A stretch of 64,000 bases of DNA, from positions 11,471,049 to 11,535,048 of the forward strand of contig JAGGNK010006448.1 in the NCBI GenBank assembly GCA_017590115.1. The letters run 5' to 3'. The number at the start of each line of letters is the position of its first letter. Position 1 is the first letter of the stretch. This DNA is from Montifringilla adamsi (Eukaryota > Chordata > Aves > Passeriformes > Passeridae). Made by a program: the position numbers and the translations under genes. The notes below the pieces were generated by a model. It searched no databases, was not told where the DNA came from, and was given only the letters and a program-made list of their open reading frames with translations. Shown piece after piece: positions 26,701-33,660 of this stretch.

Positions 26701-27348
26701 TCTCAAGGCTAAAGTTACAAGTTAACAATACCTTTTAAAAGTATTTCACCGTGTTTCACTCTCACAGGCTCACATCTACACTAGTACCTCTATAATTACT
26801 TAATTAACGCACAAACTACTTGGGGGCAGACGAGGATGTTACCCAGGGGAAGGCAGGGATTGTGTAATTGGCCCATTACATATCCTCGACCCAGCGACCT
26901 GCAAAACGCAGGTTAAATACGGAGCCGGCGTACAGCCCCTCACTGCGTGGGGGAGCCTTGCCAGCCCGGTCCTCAACACTCTGCGAGGGGAGAAAGCAGT
27001 TCAGCCTCACATCCAAAAGGTACTTTAACACACCCTACGACAGAGAGAAACGCTGCCATCCCTCCTTCCCGCTCAGCGGAGGGAAAAGGGGGTCCCTCCG
27101 CCCTCCTGCTCCCCAGGAGACAGCCGGGACAGGGCGGTGCTGGCAGGAGAAGCAGAAGGAGAAAGAAGAGGAGGAGGAGGCTGCACGCACCTCGCCTCCA
27201 GCAGCAGCGGGGTCGCCGGCCACTTCGCCGCCAGGCGGGCGGTCACGGGCTGTGAGGAGGAGGCCGGAGCGGTGCCGCAGGGGCACGGCCGGCCGCCCAG
27301 CAGGGCGAGCAGGAGCGCCGGCGGCAGCAGCGGCGCCCAGCCCGCCAT
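2642..27348 (-). CDS. UGGT2: UGGT2, UDP-glucose:glycoprotein glucosyltransferase 2, 5' part (coding exons 1-9)
   Basis: This is a split gene read on the minus strand. Its coding exons are 27348-27191, 25262-25180, 16858-16728, 15631-15519, 11173-10999, 9032-8936, 7871-7790, 5762-5662 and 2741-2642, all with GT/AG borders. They join in one frame for 346 codons plus 2 bases. The family enzyme sits in the ER lumen and re-glucosylates N-glycans of misfolded glycoproteins, returning them to calnexin/calreticulin. What is visible is a signal peptide and the N-terminal thioredoxin-like folding-sensor region; the GT24 catalytic domain lies off the left edge. UGGT2 is preferred over UGGT1 because exon 5 reads VILYAEMGT and LSEKAQ...VLRHY, and exon 1 reads [14 protein letters not shown], as in vertebrate UGGT2 from memory. 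HS6ST3, the known neighbour of UGGT2, lies divergently to the right. No frameshift or stop is seen. Confidence 0.95.
2742..5661 (-). other. UGGT2: UGGT2 intron 8
   Basis: AT-rich intron between exons 9 and 8. I see no coding exon or clear repeat family in it; short open frames here have no family resemblance. Confidence 0.7.
5662..5762 (-). CDS. UGGT2: UGGT2 coding exon 8
   Basis: A 101-nt exon with acceptor CATTGTAG and donor GTATGT, ending in phase 1. Its first base completes a Lys codon. It encodes [19 protein letters not shown], then [14 protein letters not shown], corresponding to the region before the LSFQAA motif. The motif PLKVWE is conserved; the preceding residues are less so. Confidence 0.93.
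5763..7789 (-). other. UGGT2: UGGT2 intron 7
   Basis: Intron between exons 8 and 7. Apart from a CR1 fragment near its exon 8 end, it shows only unstructured AT-rich sequence. Confidence 0.7.
5956..6165 (-). mobile_element. CR1 LINE 3' fragment
   Basis: It begins with the reverse complement of the CR1 terminus (agaatcatagaatcattt) and continues with 'aaggaactctaaggtcc', 'agtccaacc' and 'ctccctctgtaaagaaattc', all typical of the CR1 3' region read backwards. It is a short 5'-truncated copy inside an intron and has no coding capacity. Confidence 0.85.
7790..7871 (-). CDS. UGGT2: UGGT2 coding exon 7 with an acidic run
   Basis: An 82-nt exon with acceptor CTATAG and donor GTGAGT, ending in phase 2. 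It encodes a disordered acidic linker (GANETK, then a run of Glu/Asp with one Asp inside nine Glu) followed by the conserved [11 protein letters not shown]. The flanking ends match UGGT2 well, but the acidic run is more uniform than the mixed VEDETETNEV-type linker of mammals. It comes from a (GAG/GAA/GAT) repeat visible on the plus strand as a ctc/ttc tract at about 7824-7856. NET at the start of the exon is a potential N-glycosylation sequon. Confidence 0.93.
7872..8935 (-). other. UGGT2: UGGT2 intron 6
   Basis: About 1.06 kb of AT-rich intron. It has an A-run at about 8512-8527 and nothing else I can name. Confidence 0.7.
8936..9032 (-). CDS. UGGT2: UGGT2 coding exon 6
   Basis: A 97-nt exon with acceptor CAAGCAG and donor GTATGT, ending in phase 1. 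It encodes [20 protein letters not shown] and then [12 protein letters not shown]. The [16 protein letters not shown] block is one of the most conserved parts of the UGGT N-terminal half and is intact. Confidence 0.96.
9033..10998 (-). other. UGGT2: UGGT2 intron 5
   Basis: About 1.97 kb of intron. Includes a purine-rich patch at about 9985-10045 (gaaggaag/gagaaaagg type). No exon or recognisable repeat was found. Confidence 0.65.
10999..11173 (-). CDS. UGGT2: UGGT2 coding exon 5
   Basis: The longest visible exon (175 nt), with acceptor AAAACAG and donor GTATGC, ending in phase 0. It encodes residues of about 162-220: [31 protein letters not shown] and [19 protein letters not shown]. This exon best separates UGGT2 from UGGT1: UGGT1 has a different sequence after VVILY (SEIG..., NYVFRHYI) as I recall it. 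Confidence 0.96.
12360..12830 (+). mobile_element. Possible solo LTR or other interspersed repeat
   Basis: The segment differs in texture from the surrounding intron: GC is higher and it runs from 'tgatgaaggtaacttcaccc' to a segment with 'ttttgcaataagaagacacc' and 'ccctaataaaagc', which could be poly(A) signals of an LTR R region. No matching terminal dinucleotides or target-site duplication could be fixed, and I cannot name the family. It may equally be unique sequence. Confidence 0.3.
14772..14787. repeat. Poly-C homopolymer (16 C)
   Basis: Uninterrupted run of 16 C on the plus strand in UGGT2 intron 4, so a G run in the transcript sense. Length is likely variable and error-prone in sequencing. 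Confidence 0.95.
15519..15631 (-). CDS. UGGT2: UGGT2 coding exon 4
   Basis: A 113-nt exon with acceptor ATATTAG and donor GTAAAT, ending in phase 2. It encodes [20 protein letters not shown] and then [17 protein letters not shown]. Two cysteines, at about residues 135 and 147, are in family-typical positions of the sensor region. It follows exon 3 in frame. Confidence 0.95.
15632..16727 (-). other. UGGT2: UGGT2 intron 3
   Basis: About 1.1 kb of intron. Holds a 15-base G run at 15763-15777 and pyrimidine tracts near 16030-16070. No exon or transposon is recognised. Confidence 0.7.
15763..15777. repeat. Poly-G homopolymer (15 G)
   Basis: Run of 15 G on the plus strand within UGGT2 intron 3, about 130 bp upstream (in gene sense) of the exon 4 acceptor. 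The transcript sees it as a C tract. Confidence 0.95.
16728..16858 (-). CDS. UGGT2: UGGT2 coding exon 3
   Basis: A 131-nt exon from a TTTGACAG acceptor to a GTGACA donor, ending in phase 0. It encodes roughly residues 81-124, including [20 protein letters not shown] and [18 protein letters not shown], which aligns residue by residue with vertebrate UGGT2. It belongs to the first thioredoxin-like domain. The upstream intron (intron 2) is the longest in the visible part of the gene and carries most of its transposons. Confidence 0.95.
17558..17580. repeat. Poly-A homopolymer (23 A)
   Basis: Uninterrupted A run in UGGT2 intron 2, followed by ccaaaaac. It could be the tail remnant of a retrocopy or a plain slippage tract; no element is recognisable directly upstream. 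Confidence 0.9.
17753..18303 (+). mobile_element. Avian ERVL-type solo LTR
   Basis: The sequence reads as a plus-strand LTR common in bird genomes. It starts near 'gtcctggtttcagcaggg', continues with 'cttcctagtagctggtacag' and 'gtgtattgtgcatcacttg'-like segments, an att-rich triplet stretch, the poly(A) region 'attaaacggtttttacctc', and ends 'gctggggctaatccatgaca'. No internal retroviral genes adjoin it, so it is a solo LTR. A short open frame inside (from 18000) is not a gene. The 3' part is duplicated immediately downstream. Flanks suggest a 5-bp target duplication (tgtga on the left; tgtaa after the second copy's end). Family assignment is from memory. Confidence 0.8.
18392..18441 (+). mobile_element. 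CR1 fragment truncated by the tandem duplication
   Basis: About 50 bp reading 'ggcaacaaagctggtgaagg' and 'aacaagtgctatgagaagcag', identical to the first part of the CR1 at 18872. It stops abruptly where unit 2 of the duplication begins. Confidence 0.85.
18442..18783 (+). mobile_element. Partial second copy of the ERVL LTR (3' part)
   Basis: It repeats the sequence of 17959-18303 with a few changes, including one fewer ATT triplet and an acggtt/acagtt difference. It lacks the LTR 5' half, as expected of a copy made by the tandem duplication rather than by new insertion. Confidence 0.9.
18872..19298 (+). mobile_element. CR1 LINE 3' end
   Basis: Typical plus-strand CR1 3' region: 'agctggtgaagggtctcaag', 'ttagcctggagaataggagg', 'caagaggaaatggcctcaag', 'ggttcaggttggacatcagg', ending with 'ccttggaagtcctttccaac' and a degenerate attcat/tatgattct tail. 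It is 5'-truncated and non-coding. Open frames over it on both strands are not genes. Confidence 0.93.
19866..20022 (-). mobile_element. tRNA-Ile-derived SINE with CR1-like tail (TguSINE1-like)
   Basis: On the minus strand it begins with a tRNA-Ile(AAU)-like head: A box TTAGCTCAGTTGG, anticodon loop CTAATAA (anticodon 19988-19986) and B box GGTTCAATCC (19970-19961). The acceptor stem ends (from 20022 and near 19951) do not pair, so it is not a functional tRNA. After a short body, the 3' part reads 'gattcttgtgggttccttcc' and 'tcagaatattctgtg', which closely resembles a CR1 3' tail. This head-tail combination matches the TguSINE1 family of passerine birds as I remember it. It lies inside UGGT2 intron 2, in the same direction as the gene. 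Confidence 0.8.
22880..23715 (-). mobile_element. Old, diverged CR1-type LINE fragment
   Basis: Diverged minus-strand CR1 similarity: 'gcctcttggagcagtgtttc', 'gagcctggttccacttcctt', 'ggtctctcagcctttcctc', 'agcctgccaaggtccctct' and 'gtgtcattcccaaccttgtg' follow the order of the reversed CR1 3' region and coding end. There are many indels and no reading frame survives. Boundaries are approximate. Confidence 0.65.
25180..25262 (-). CDS. UGGT2: UGGT2 coding exon 2
   Basis: An 83-nt exon behind a polypyrimidine/AAACAG acceptor, ending at a GTAAGT donor in phase 1. The first base completes the split Ser codon of exon 1, giving [15 protein letters not shown] and then [12 protein letters not shown], which matches the UGGT2 N-terminal helix region. 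The split Gly-Asp junction to exon 3 keeps the spacing to the SEYSYYN motif. Confidence 0.93.
25835..26063 (+). mobile_element. CR1 LINE 3' fragment
   Basis: Contains 'aggccaggctgaatggggtt', 'gagcaacctggtctagtgg' and ends 'ccctttcaacccaaaccatt' plus ctgtgattctatgatt, the standard CR1 terminus on the plus strand. It is truncated and non-coding. Confidence 0.93.
26351..26712 (-). mobile_element. CR1 LINE 3' fragment
   Basis: Starts with gaatcacagagtggtttggg and runs through 'agaccatctggttccaatcc', 'gccttgaacactcagggatg', 'gccattcctccttgtcctc' and 'gggaggctgaaatcaggtc', a reversed CR1 3' end. It lies about 290 bp from the plus-strand CR1, tail to tail. Confidence 0.93.
27191..27348 (-). CDS. 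UGGT2: UGGT2 coding exon 1 (signal peptide and start of sensor domain)
   Basis: Encodes residues 1-52, ending in phase 2 at a GTGCGT donor (27190). Residues 1-24 look like a signal peptide: [19 protein letters not shown] followed by a small/cysteine-rich stretch. Residues 34-52 contain [19 protein letters not shown], the conserved start of the mature UGGT2 chain. I chose the ATG at 27348 because it puts the hydrophobic core directly at the N-terminus. An in-frame ATG at 27423 has the better context (G at -3, G at +4) but would add 25 Gly/Ala/Pro/Arg-rich residues before the hydrophobic segment. The exon lies in a CpG island and is strongly GC-rich. Confidence 0.85.
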
Positions 27349-27482
27349 GAGGAGCAGCGGCGCCCAGGGACGCCCAGCCCCGCCCAGCCCGACCCCCGGC
27401 GCGCGCCCCGCCCACACAGCCATGCCGCTCTCCTACTGGCTGAGCCGCGCCCTCGGCGTTGCGCTGTTGGTCAGCCCGGAGG

Positions 27483-27487
27483 CCAAT
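27483..27487 (+). promoter_or_regulatory. UGGT2: CCAAT box (NF-Y type) in the UGGT2 promoter
   Basis: The sequence gccaatcagcgg fits the extended NF-Y site. It lies about 135 bp upstream of the chosen UGGT2 ATG. A full ER-stress element would need CCACG nine bases on; here the sequence is ACGGA, so only the CCAAT half is supported. Confidence 0.5.
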
Positions 27488-29735
27488 CAGCGGCTGACGG
27501 AAAAAAAAATAGCGGGGCGGCCGGGGCCGTGACACGCGGCGCCAGGAGTGCGCAAGCGCAGAAACAGCGCTACCGCCCTCTGTGCCCTGAGGCGCGTCTG
27601 ACCCCGCCCCATCTGCAGGCGTCGGGGCAATCCCGTTATTTTTAATTTTTTTCTTTTAGTTTTTTAGGTTTCAGGTTGTTTAGTGCAAGTGTGTGATTTA
27701 CGTAGCGTGCCCTAGCTTGGGTGGCGGTGGGTGCAGGAAGGGCATGGCCGTGTCCAAGGACAGCAGCCGCCTGCCCTGGCGCTCCCCCAGCCTCCGCTGA
27801 CCGTGTCCTGGCGGGCTGCTCTCCCTCGGCCTTCAGCCTACGAACAGTAGTCAGAGTCCTCCCCTGAGTGGGCAGCTTCAGACATAATATACACGTACGG
27901 TTGTTCCTCTGGGAGAAAGACATTTAATTTCCCCTTCCTCCAAGTTTTCCAAATTCTGACATGTGTTTGTTTCCTGATTTTTTTTCCCTCAAGAAGCATG
28001 AGCTTCACAGGAACTCTGCCTCTACCTTCTGCCTAGCTTACCTTGGAATTTCCAGACTCGTGTTCTCTAATTTCTGTTTTCTTCCTGTGTTCAAAATCTC
28101 CGAAGTTCATTTCATTTCCTCAACAAAGCTGCTACATTCCCTCAGTTTTCCAGACCTAAGAGAGGCTGGTGCTGCTGGAGCTGTGTTGTGGGATGCTAAT
28201 ACAGAGCAGCTCTGCACAGTTGTTCATTGGAGGAAAAATCCCCCAGCTGTATTAAAAATAGGGGGCATTGCCTTTTCCAAAATGTGACTCATGGAACTCG
28301 AAGCTGCAACCTGGAATGTCTTACTGCTGCATACACTTTAATTTCTTTTACACAGAGTCATCTCCTGCCTGCTCAAAGTTGCTTTGTGGGTGGTGGGAGC
28401 CAGTAAAGGCATAACTCCGGGGAGAAGGCTATGGATTTTATAGTTTGGATAGTTAGTGCTCATCTCAAACTATGGTACAGGAACTTGCCTTCACAGAATG
28501 CCTGTACTTAACATGCTTCTGGGTCTTTATAATGTCAAAGTATGAAAAATACCTCCTGAGGGTCATTCATATATAAATTCAGCCTTTGTGATTGACCTTT
28601 TTTTGGACTTATTCACACAAATTTGTGCTGTTATAAGACCTCAGATAATTTCCAGCTACCACTGTGTCACATCAGTGATGCCAACTTTAATGTTAACAAG
28701 TTAAGTAAACCTTACCTAAAATTGGCACATACACCTCTGCAGAAATAATGAAAACCACAGGAGTATTTATCTTGATTTATGTGTAAGGCCATTAGAAATA
28801 AAATAAAAAAAAAAATCAGCATCTTTTCTATGGAGAAGGGCTGTGAAATGAAGCTAAGCAGCTTAATTTCTTTCATACTGAAAGTTCAGGGGTTGCTGCT
28901 GCTAACAGGGATGGCATGGCCAGAGTACTGTATGGATGAGTAATTTTGGTCCCCTTGTCTTTCTATGCTAATAACCCAGGTATGGGGCCAAACTCTTCCA
29001 TTCATAGAAAGTAAGTGCACATGTGATGAACTGATAAAATACACTTCCACCACTCCCTAGCAAAGTTCAAAATACTTTTGATGAACGTAGAAGAGCTCAT
29101 GCTACACTTCTTCTGCACAGGGCATAGCTGGTTTATATCGACCATCTACCAAAAAACATGACAGCCCAAGTAATCCTATGGTTAAAGGAGTTACAAGTTG
29201 ATTTTTTTTTATGTTTCTTCAAGCAATACTGAGATGTACATAGCACATTCCCCATGTATATACATTTATCATGCATTTTTCATATCTCCATGTGATTCAA
29301 TGTGATGATGGATGCACCCACCTTACCCTTATCTATCAATTGCTTTTCTGTATAAAGTTGCTGTGTTATATTTTGTTTTATATTGATATTGAAGAGTCTG
29401 CTATTGTAGCTTAAATGTGAACTTCTAAGCTTGTGCTTGTTTCATCTTGAGCTGTGACAATTTATGATTTGCCATACAAGAAGGTAAATAAAATTGGCTG
29501 GCACTGGCTATGGAAATATAACTAGCTTTGAATTCAATAGCAAGATAAAACAGTAGCTCTGGATCAAAGGTCTGATCATTAGTCTGTGGTGAGTTACAGA
29601 AAACAGTTAGTCCAGTAGTTTTCTTGAGAAAAGATCCTTTCTGCTTAAATACAGAAACCTCTGTTAGAAAGAGTCTCTCTGCTGAAATATCTCTGTCTCG
29701 CTTTTAGGGTTATTGTTTTATTAGGGACCTTGAAT

Positions 29736-29925
29736 TTATGATCATAGATAGGCAAAATGAAGTTGGAAGGGACCTCAGGAGGTAAATAGTCCAGCCTCCA
29801 GCTCAGAACAAGGTTAGGTCTGAGGTCCAGTCAGGTGTTGAAAAAAAATTCAAGGCAGGCACCTGCACAACCTTTCTGGGCAACCTAATCCCTTGCTTAA
29901 GATGCAGTTTGGATTGCTCCTTGCA
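29736..29925 (-). mobile_element. CR1 LINE 3' fragment (diverged)
   Basis: 'gatcatagataggcaaaatg' followed by 'gttggaagggacctcagg', 'gtccagcctccagctcag' and 'acctgcacaacctttctggg' is the reversed CR1 3' end with moderate divergence. Confidence 0.75.
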
Positions 29926-32742
29926 AAGAAATACCATGTTGTAAGAGAACATTGCATTCCTTATAAAAGCTTTTGCATATTTATCAGTTTTTCCTTTGCT
30001 TTGGTATCTTAACTACATTCTAGCCACGAAGAGCCAGTACATACTTTAAAAAAAAATCTGTTTCTGTATATTTGAGAAAAGCAGATTTTAATCTGTTAAG
30101 CAAAATGCAAACCTAGAAGATGGAGAGCAGACTTAATCTTCATTTCTGCAGCAGAATTTTATTTAATTAGGTATTTCAAATAACACTTGGCCATTCTTGT
30201 ACATACATTCCATATATATATGTGTGTGTGAAAAACCCCTTAGTACTCTGAAACCATTTTTCAGCAGAACAGAAAAACAATTAGACCCAAAATTTAAAAT
30301 TATTCATATCGCAGCTGTGCAAATAGGAATTGATTATCATAGCAGTTTCAGTGTGAATAGAGGGAGTGATTAATGAATGCTTCTCAGTAAGATGCAAATG
30401 CTTTGTAAGTCACAGTAAGTTATATCTATTTTATAGAAACAGTAGCAATAAGTAAAAATAAGTTGAGCTTCATCAGCGTATTCAGTTAGCTGAAAATAAA
30501 ACTTTATTTTCTTAACAAATTGAAAACAATTTTCTTGGGGAAAGGCTCCCTTTCTCCCTTACTTGGAGGTAATGTAAATGTCAAACGCTAATCAAATGAC
30601 ATTCCTGTTACATGGTTATTAACCGGTGGCCTCCTGAGCAGTAGCTGCTGGCATCCTTTTATCTTGTGTGAGATTGGAGGCCAATCTCTTCAGAACCTGT
30701 CAAAGTCACTACTATGACAGGCATTTGAGGTGTTTCCCTGAAAAGACTAAGGATGCTGTACTGCATGCATTTTTGCTCATTCCATTATAGACCAGCCATG
30801 GTTATTTGATTAGCATATCTCAATATGGTGTTATTCTGGAGCAGACCATGCAAAATATATTTCATAGCCTGTTAACTTTTCGTTTTGATTTACAGGGATG
30901 GGCCAGTGAAAGAAAGAATGCAAAAGTAACATGAGCCTGGTTTTAACAGCTCACAGAATCTGCTCAGTGGCAACTTTCTAGCAATGAGAATTTATGCTGT
31001 TTTGCCATGCCCATGCATACAGCTGCAGTGATAGTAAATGGCTTGCTGCCAGCATGCTTCTCTTTTCAATTTTTACTGAAAAGCTAAAAAAAAAAAAAGG
31101 GGAAAATATAAAAAAAGGAAACTGAAGAAACATTTTGCTTTGTGAAATAAACATAGGAGTTACAGCCTCTTATTTAAAATTATCCACCTCAGAGATCTGT
31201 AGAATATGCTTCCTGGACCAGGTCAACAAACTTCCTACAAAACTCTGGGCATGTCTGTACTGTGTAGTGGAGAACTGTAGAATGGTTGTAGTGGGGAATG
31301 CAGCTCCATTTGGATACACCAGCTCAAGTTCATAAGCAATGCCACTGCTCTGCTGTGCCAACAGTGTGCTTGTATTGATTTTTTTATTGCCCTGGCTCCT
31401 ACCATGCCAAATCTGAGCAACTAGCTGCACCAGTGGATAAAAGCAGGGCTTATCTACAATGTTGCCGGGTTTTTCTGAGTTTGTCTATGCTAAATCTTAG
31501 CTTATTATTACTGGGTCAAGCTCATCATCTAGCATGAGCTGGCACTTCTGAGGCCAGCTAACAATCTTGGTTGTTAACTGACATGTGCTCATAATTAATC
31601 TCTTATTTACAATATGCTGTGAGGTTCTTGGGTGTTGAAAAAAAGTACATTTTTCCTTATTTCTCTACTTGTAAGTTGGGAATCTGTGTACTCAGTGAAA
31701 GGAGCACAGGTGATATCTGATGATTTATAATTTAGCCTAAAATGTACAATAAGGCTATTAAATCACCATTGGTGATAATTCAAATAACAGCCACATAGTT
31801 GTATTTTAGACCTGATTTGTCCCATGCAACTGTTTGGGAGATTATAACTTCAGAAGAGAAAATATTTATAAATAAAATGCACTAAGTCATGTATTTTTAC
31901 ATTAATTGAGAAGCTGGTATGTGCAATGAAATGCCTCAGGACAATTCTGGCCACATAGTGCCACACCAGCACTAAAAGAAACTTCAGTGTGAAGGTGTAT
32001 TCACTGAGAAAATACACTATTTCCCAGAATAGGGTAGTAGGATTTGAACTGTATGCCTATCATGTAGGGATCAAAAGGCACTATTGCTACACGCAAGGTG
32101 GAAAATATAAAGATAAAATGTACCTGTACAACAAAGTATATAAATGATTTTCCCTTTTTAGTCTGATCAGTGAGCAGAGTTCTGAATCCTTTCCAGAATG
32201 CTTAAAAAATGTACGTTGGGAAATTAGCCAGTGAGTCCTGAATGTGCACTCAACCAAGTCACCTTTGACAGAAGCAGGGACTGCAGTACCATGACGTACT
32301 GTCTACTTAAAGCCAAGTGCAATTCTTCTTTGAACAAACTCTTCTGCCCTTTTTAAACTGTGTCAGAATTCAAATTGTATTTCCACCTGCTCAGTGTGCA
32401 GACTGCACCATCCAGAGTGCTCCAGTGGTAGCATATGCTGGGAGGCAGGGCTCTTTGACAGCAGCTCCTGGTCAGGCTGAAGTACAGACTCAGCAGAAAC
32501 CATTGCCTTGCAGGCAGCACGGGCTCTTGAAGCGGTAACTTGTGCAGTACTGCCTGTTCCTGGCTCTGCAGGGAGCAGCATTTGGGTCACAGCAGAGCTG
32601 GGTGCCAGGACCAGCTGCCTTGCAGACTTTGTGTGACTGAGCAGCTGGCAGGACAAATCTCGTGTTTATTCCTCACTTCCCATTGAATGTCTTGTTAGTG
32701 CACCTCTAATGCAGGAACAAAGACTATGATGCACTTCTTGAG

Positions 32743-32950
32743 AGAATCACAGAATCATAGAATAGTTTGGTTGGGAGGGACCACCAAAGATCATCTAGTC
32801 CAATCCCCCCTGCCATGGGCAGGACCACCTTCCACTGGATCAGGTTGTTCAGATCCCCATCCCCACGGACCTTGGATATTTCCAGGGATGGAGCAACTGC
32901 CACCTATTGTCCAATCTGTTCCAATGTTTCACCAAATGAAAATTACTTTC
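32743..32950 (-). mobile_element. CR1 LINE 3' fragment
   Basis: Starts 'agaatcacagaatcatagaa', then 'tggttgggagggaccacc', 'catctagtccaatcccccc', 'tccagggatggagcaactg'. A clear reversed CR1 terminus, truncated and non-coding. Confidence 0.92.
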
Positions 32951-33414
32951 CAAACCCCTGTGCATTGTGTTGTTTTAATTTCAGAGTGGTGACATGGAAT
33001 TACACCTGTTTTTTATGGTGCTGTGACTCTTGAGTGGACAAGGTGCTGAGCAACCTGAGGTGACTTTGAAGCTGGTCCTGCTTTATTCATGAGTAGAACA
33101 AGCTGATCTTCAGCTTGGATCTTAGGCCTTCATCCAGCCTAAACTGTGTGGTGCGATTTGGTGTGCTACTTATACCGAACTTGCTTAGCATTAATAGCTA
33201 AAGTTGCTGAAGTTGTAGGTTGCAAGCTGTGAAATTTCACCTAGATGTTTTGAACACATGTTATGGTCAAGTAAAAGAAGGCCCCAGAGCCAGTTCAAGT
33301 CAGAAGATAAGGAAATTGCAATCATCAGCAGAAGCTGCAACCTTAGAGAGGAGAGGAGAAATGGCCATGTGGAGACTGTGAAGGGACCCAAGGAAAGATG
33401 GGAAGACCCCGGTC

Positions 33415-33660
33415 AGAATCACAGAATCATGGAATGATTGAAGTTGGAAGAGACCTCTGGAAGTCATGTAGTCTCAACCCCTGCCAAAGCAGGTTCACCT
33501 AGAGCAGGTGCACAGGATCATGTCCAGGCAGATTTTGAGTATCTCCACAACTTCTCTGGGCAGCCAGTGTCAATGCTCTGTCACCCCCACAGTAAAGAAG
33601 CTTTTCCTCATGTTTAGGTGGATCTCCCTGTGTTTCATGTTGATCCCCATGCTTCATCAT
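33415..33660 (-). mobile_element. CR1 LINE 3' fragment
   Basis: Starts 'agaatcacagaatcatggaa', then 'gttggaagagacctctgg', 'cttctctgggcagccagtg' and 'acagtaaagaagcttttcc'. A reversed CR1 terminus of a different subfamily from the copy about 470 bp to the left. Confidence 0.92.

Larger units (their letters stand above)
25263..27190 (-). other. UGGT2: UGGT2 intron 1
   Basis: About 1.9 kb between exons 2 and 1. Holds two CR1 fragments in opposite orientation and, at its exon 1 end, the GC-rich flank of the promoter CpG island with a purine-rich patch (about 27150-27180). Confidence 0.75.
26930..27620. promoter_or_regulatory. UGGT2: CpG island over the UGGT2 promoter and exon 1
   Basis: Sharp rise in GC and CpG content against an AT-rich background, covering exon 1 and about 270 bp upstream of the ATG. 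It includes GC boxes near 27407 and 27602-27610 (CCCCGCCCC) and a CCAAT box. This suggests a TATA-less housekeeping promoter. Confidence 0.85.

Noticed and set aside
27483..27505. ER-stress element (CCAAT-N9-CCACG) in the UGGT2 promoter
   Set aside because: The CCAAT half is present but the second half reads ACGGA, not CCACG, so only a CCAAT box is called.
27035..27535. Long open frames on both strands around UGGT2 exon 1
   Set aside because: CpG-island shadows; only the frame with the UGGT2 N-terminus is supported, and only up to the donor at 27190.
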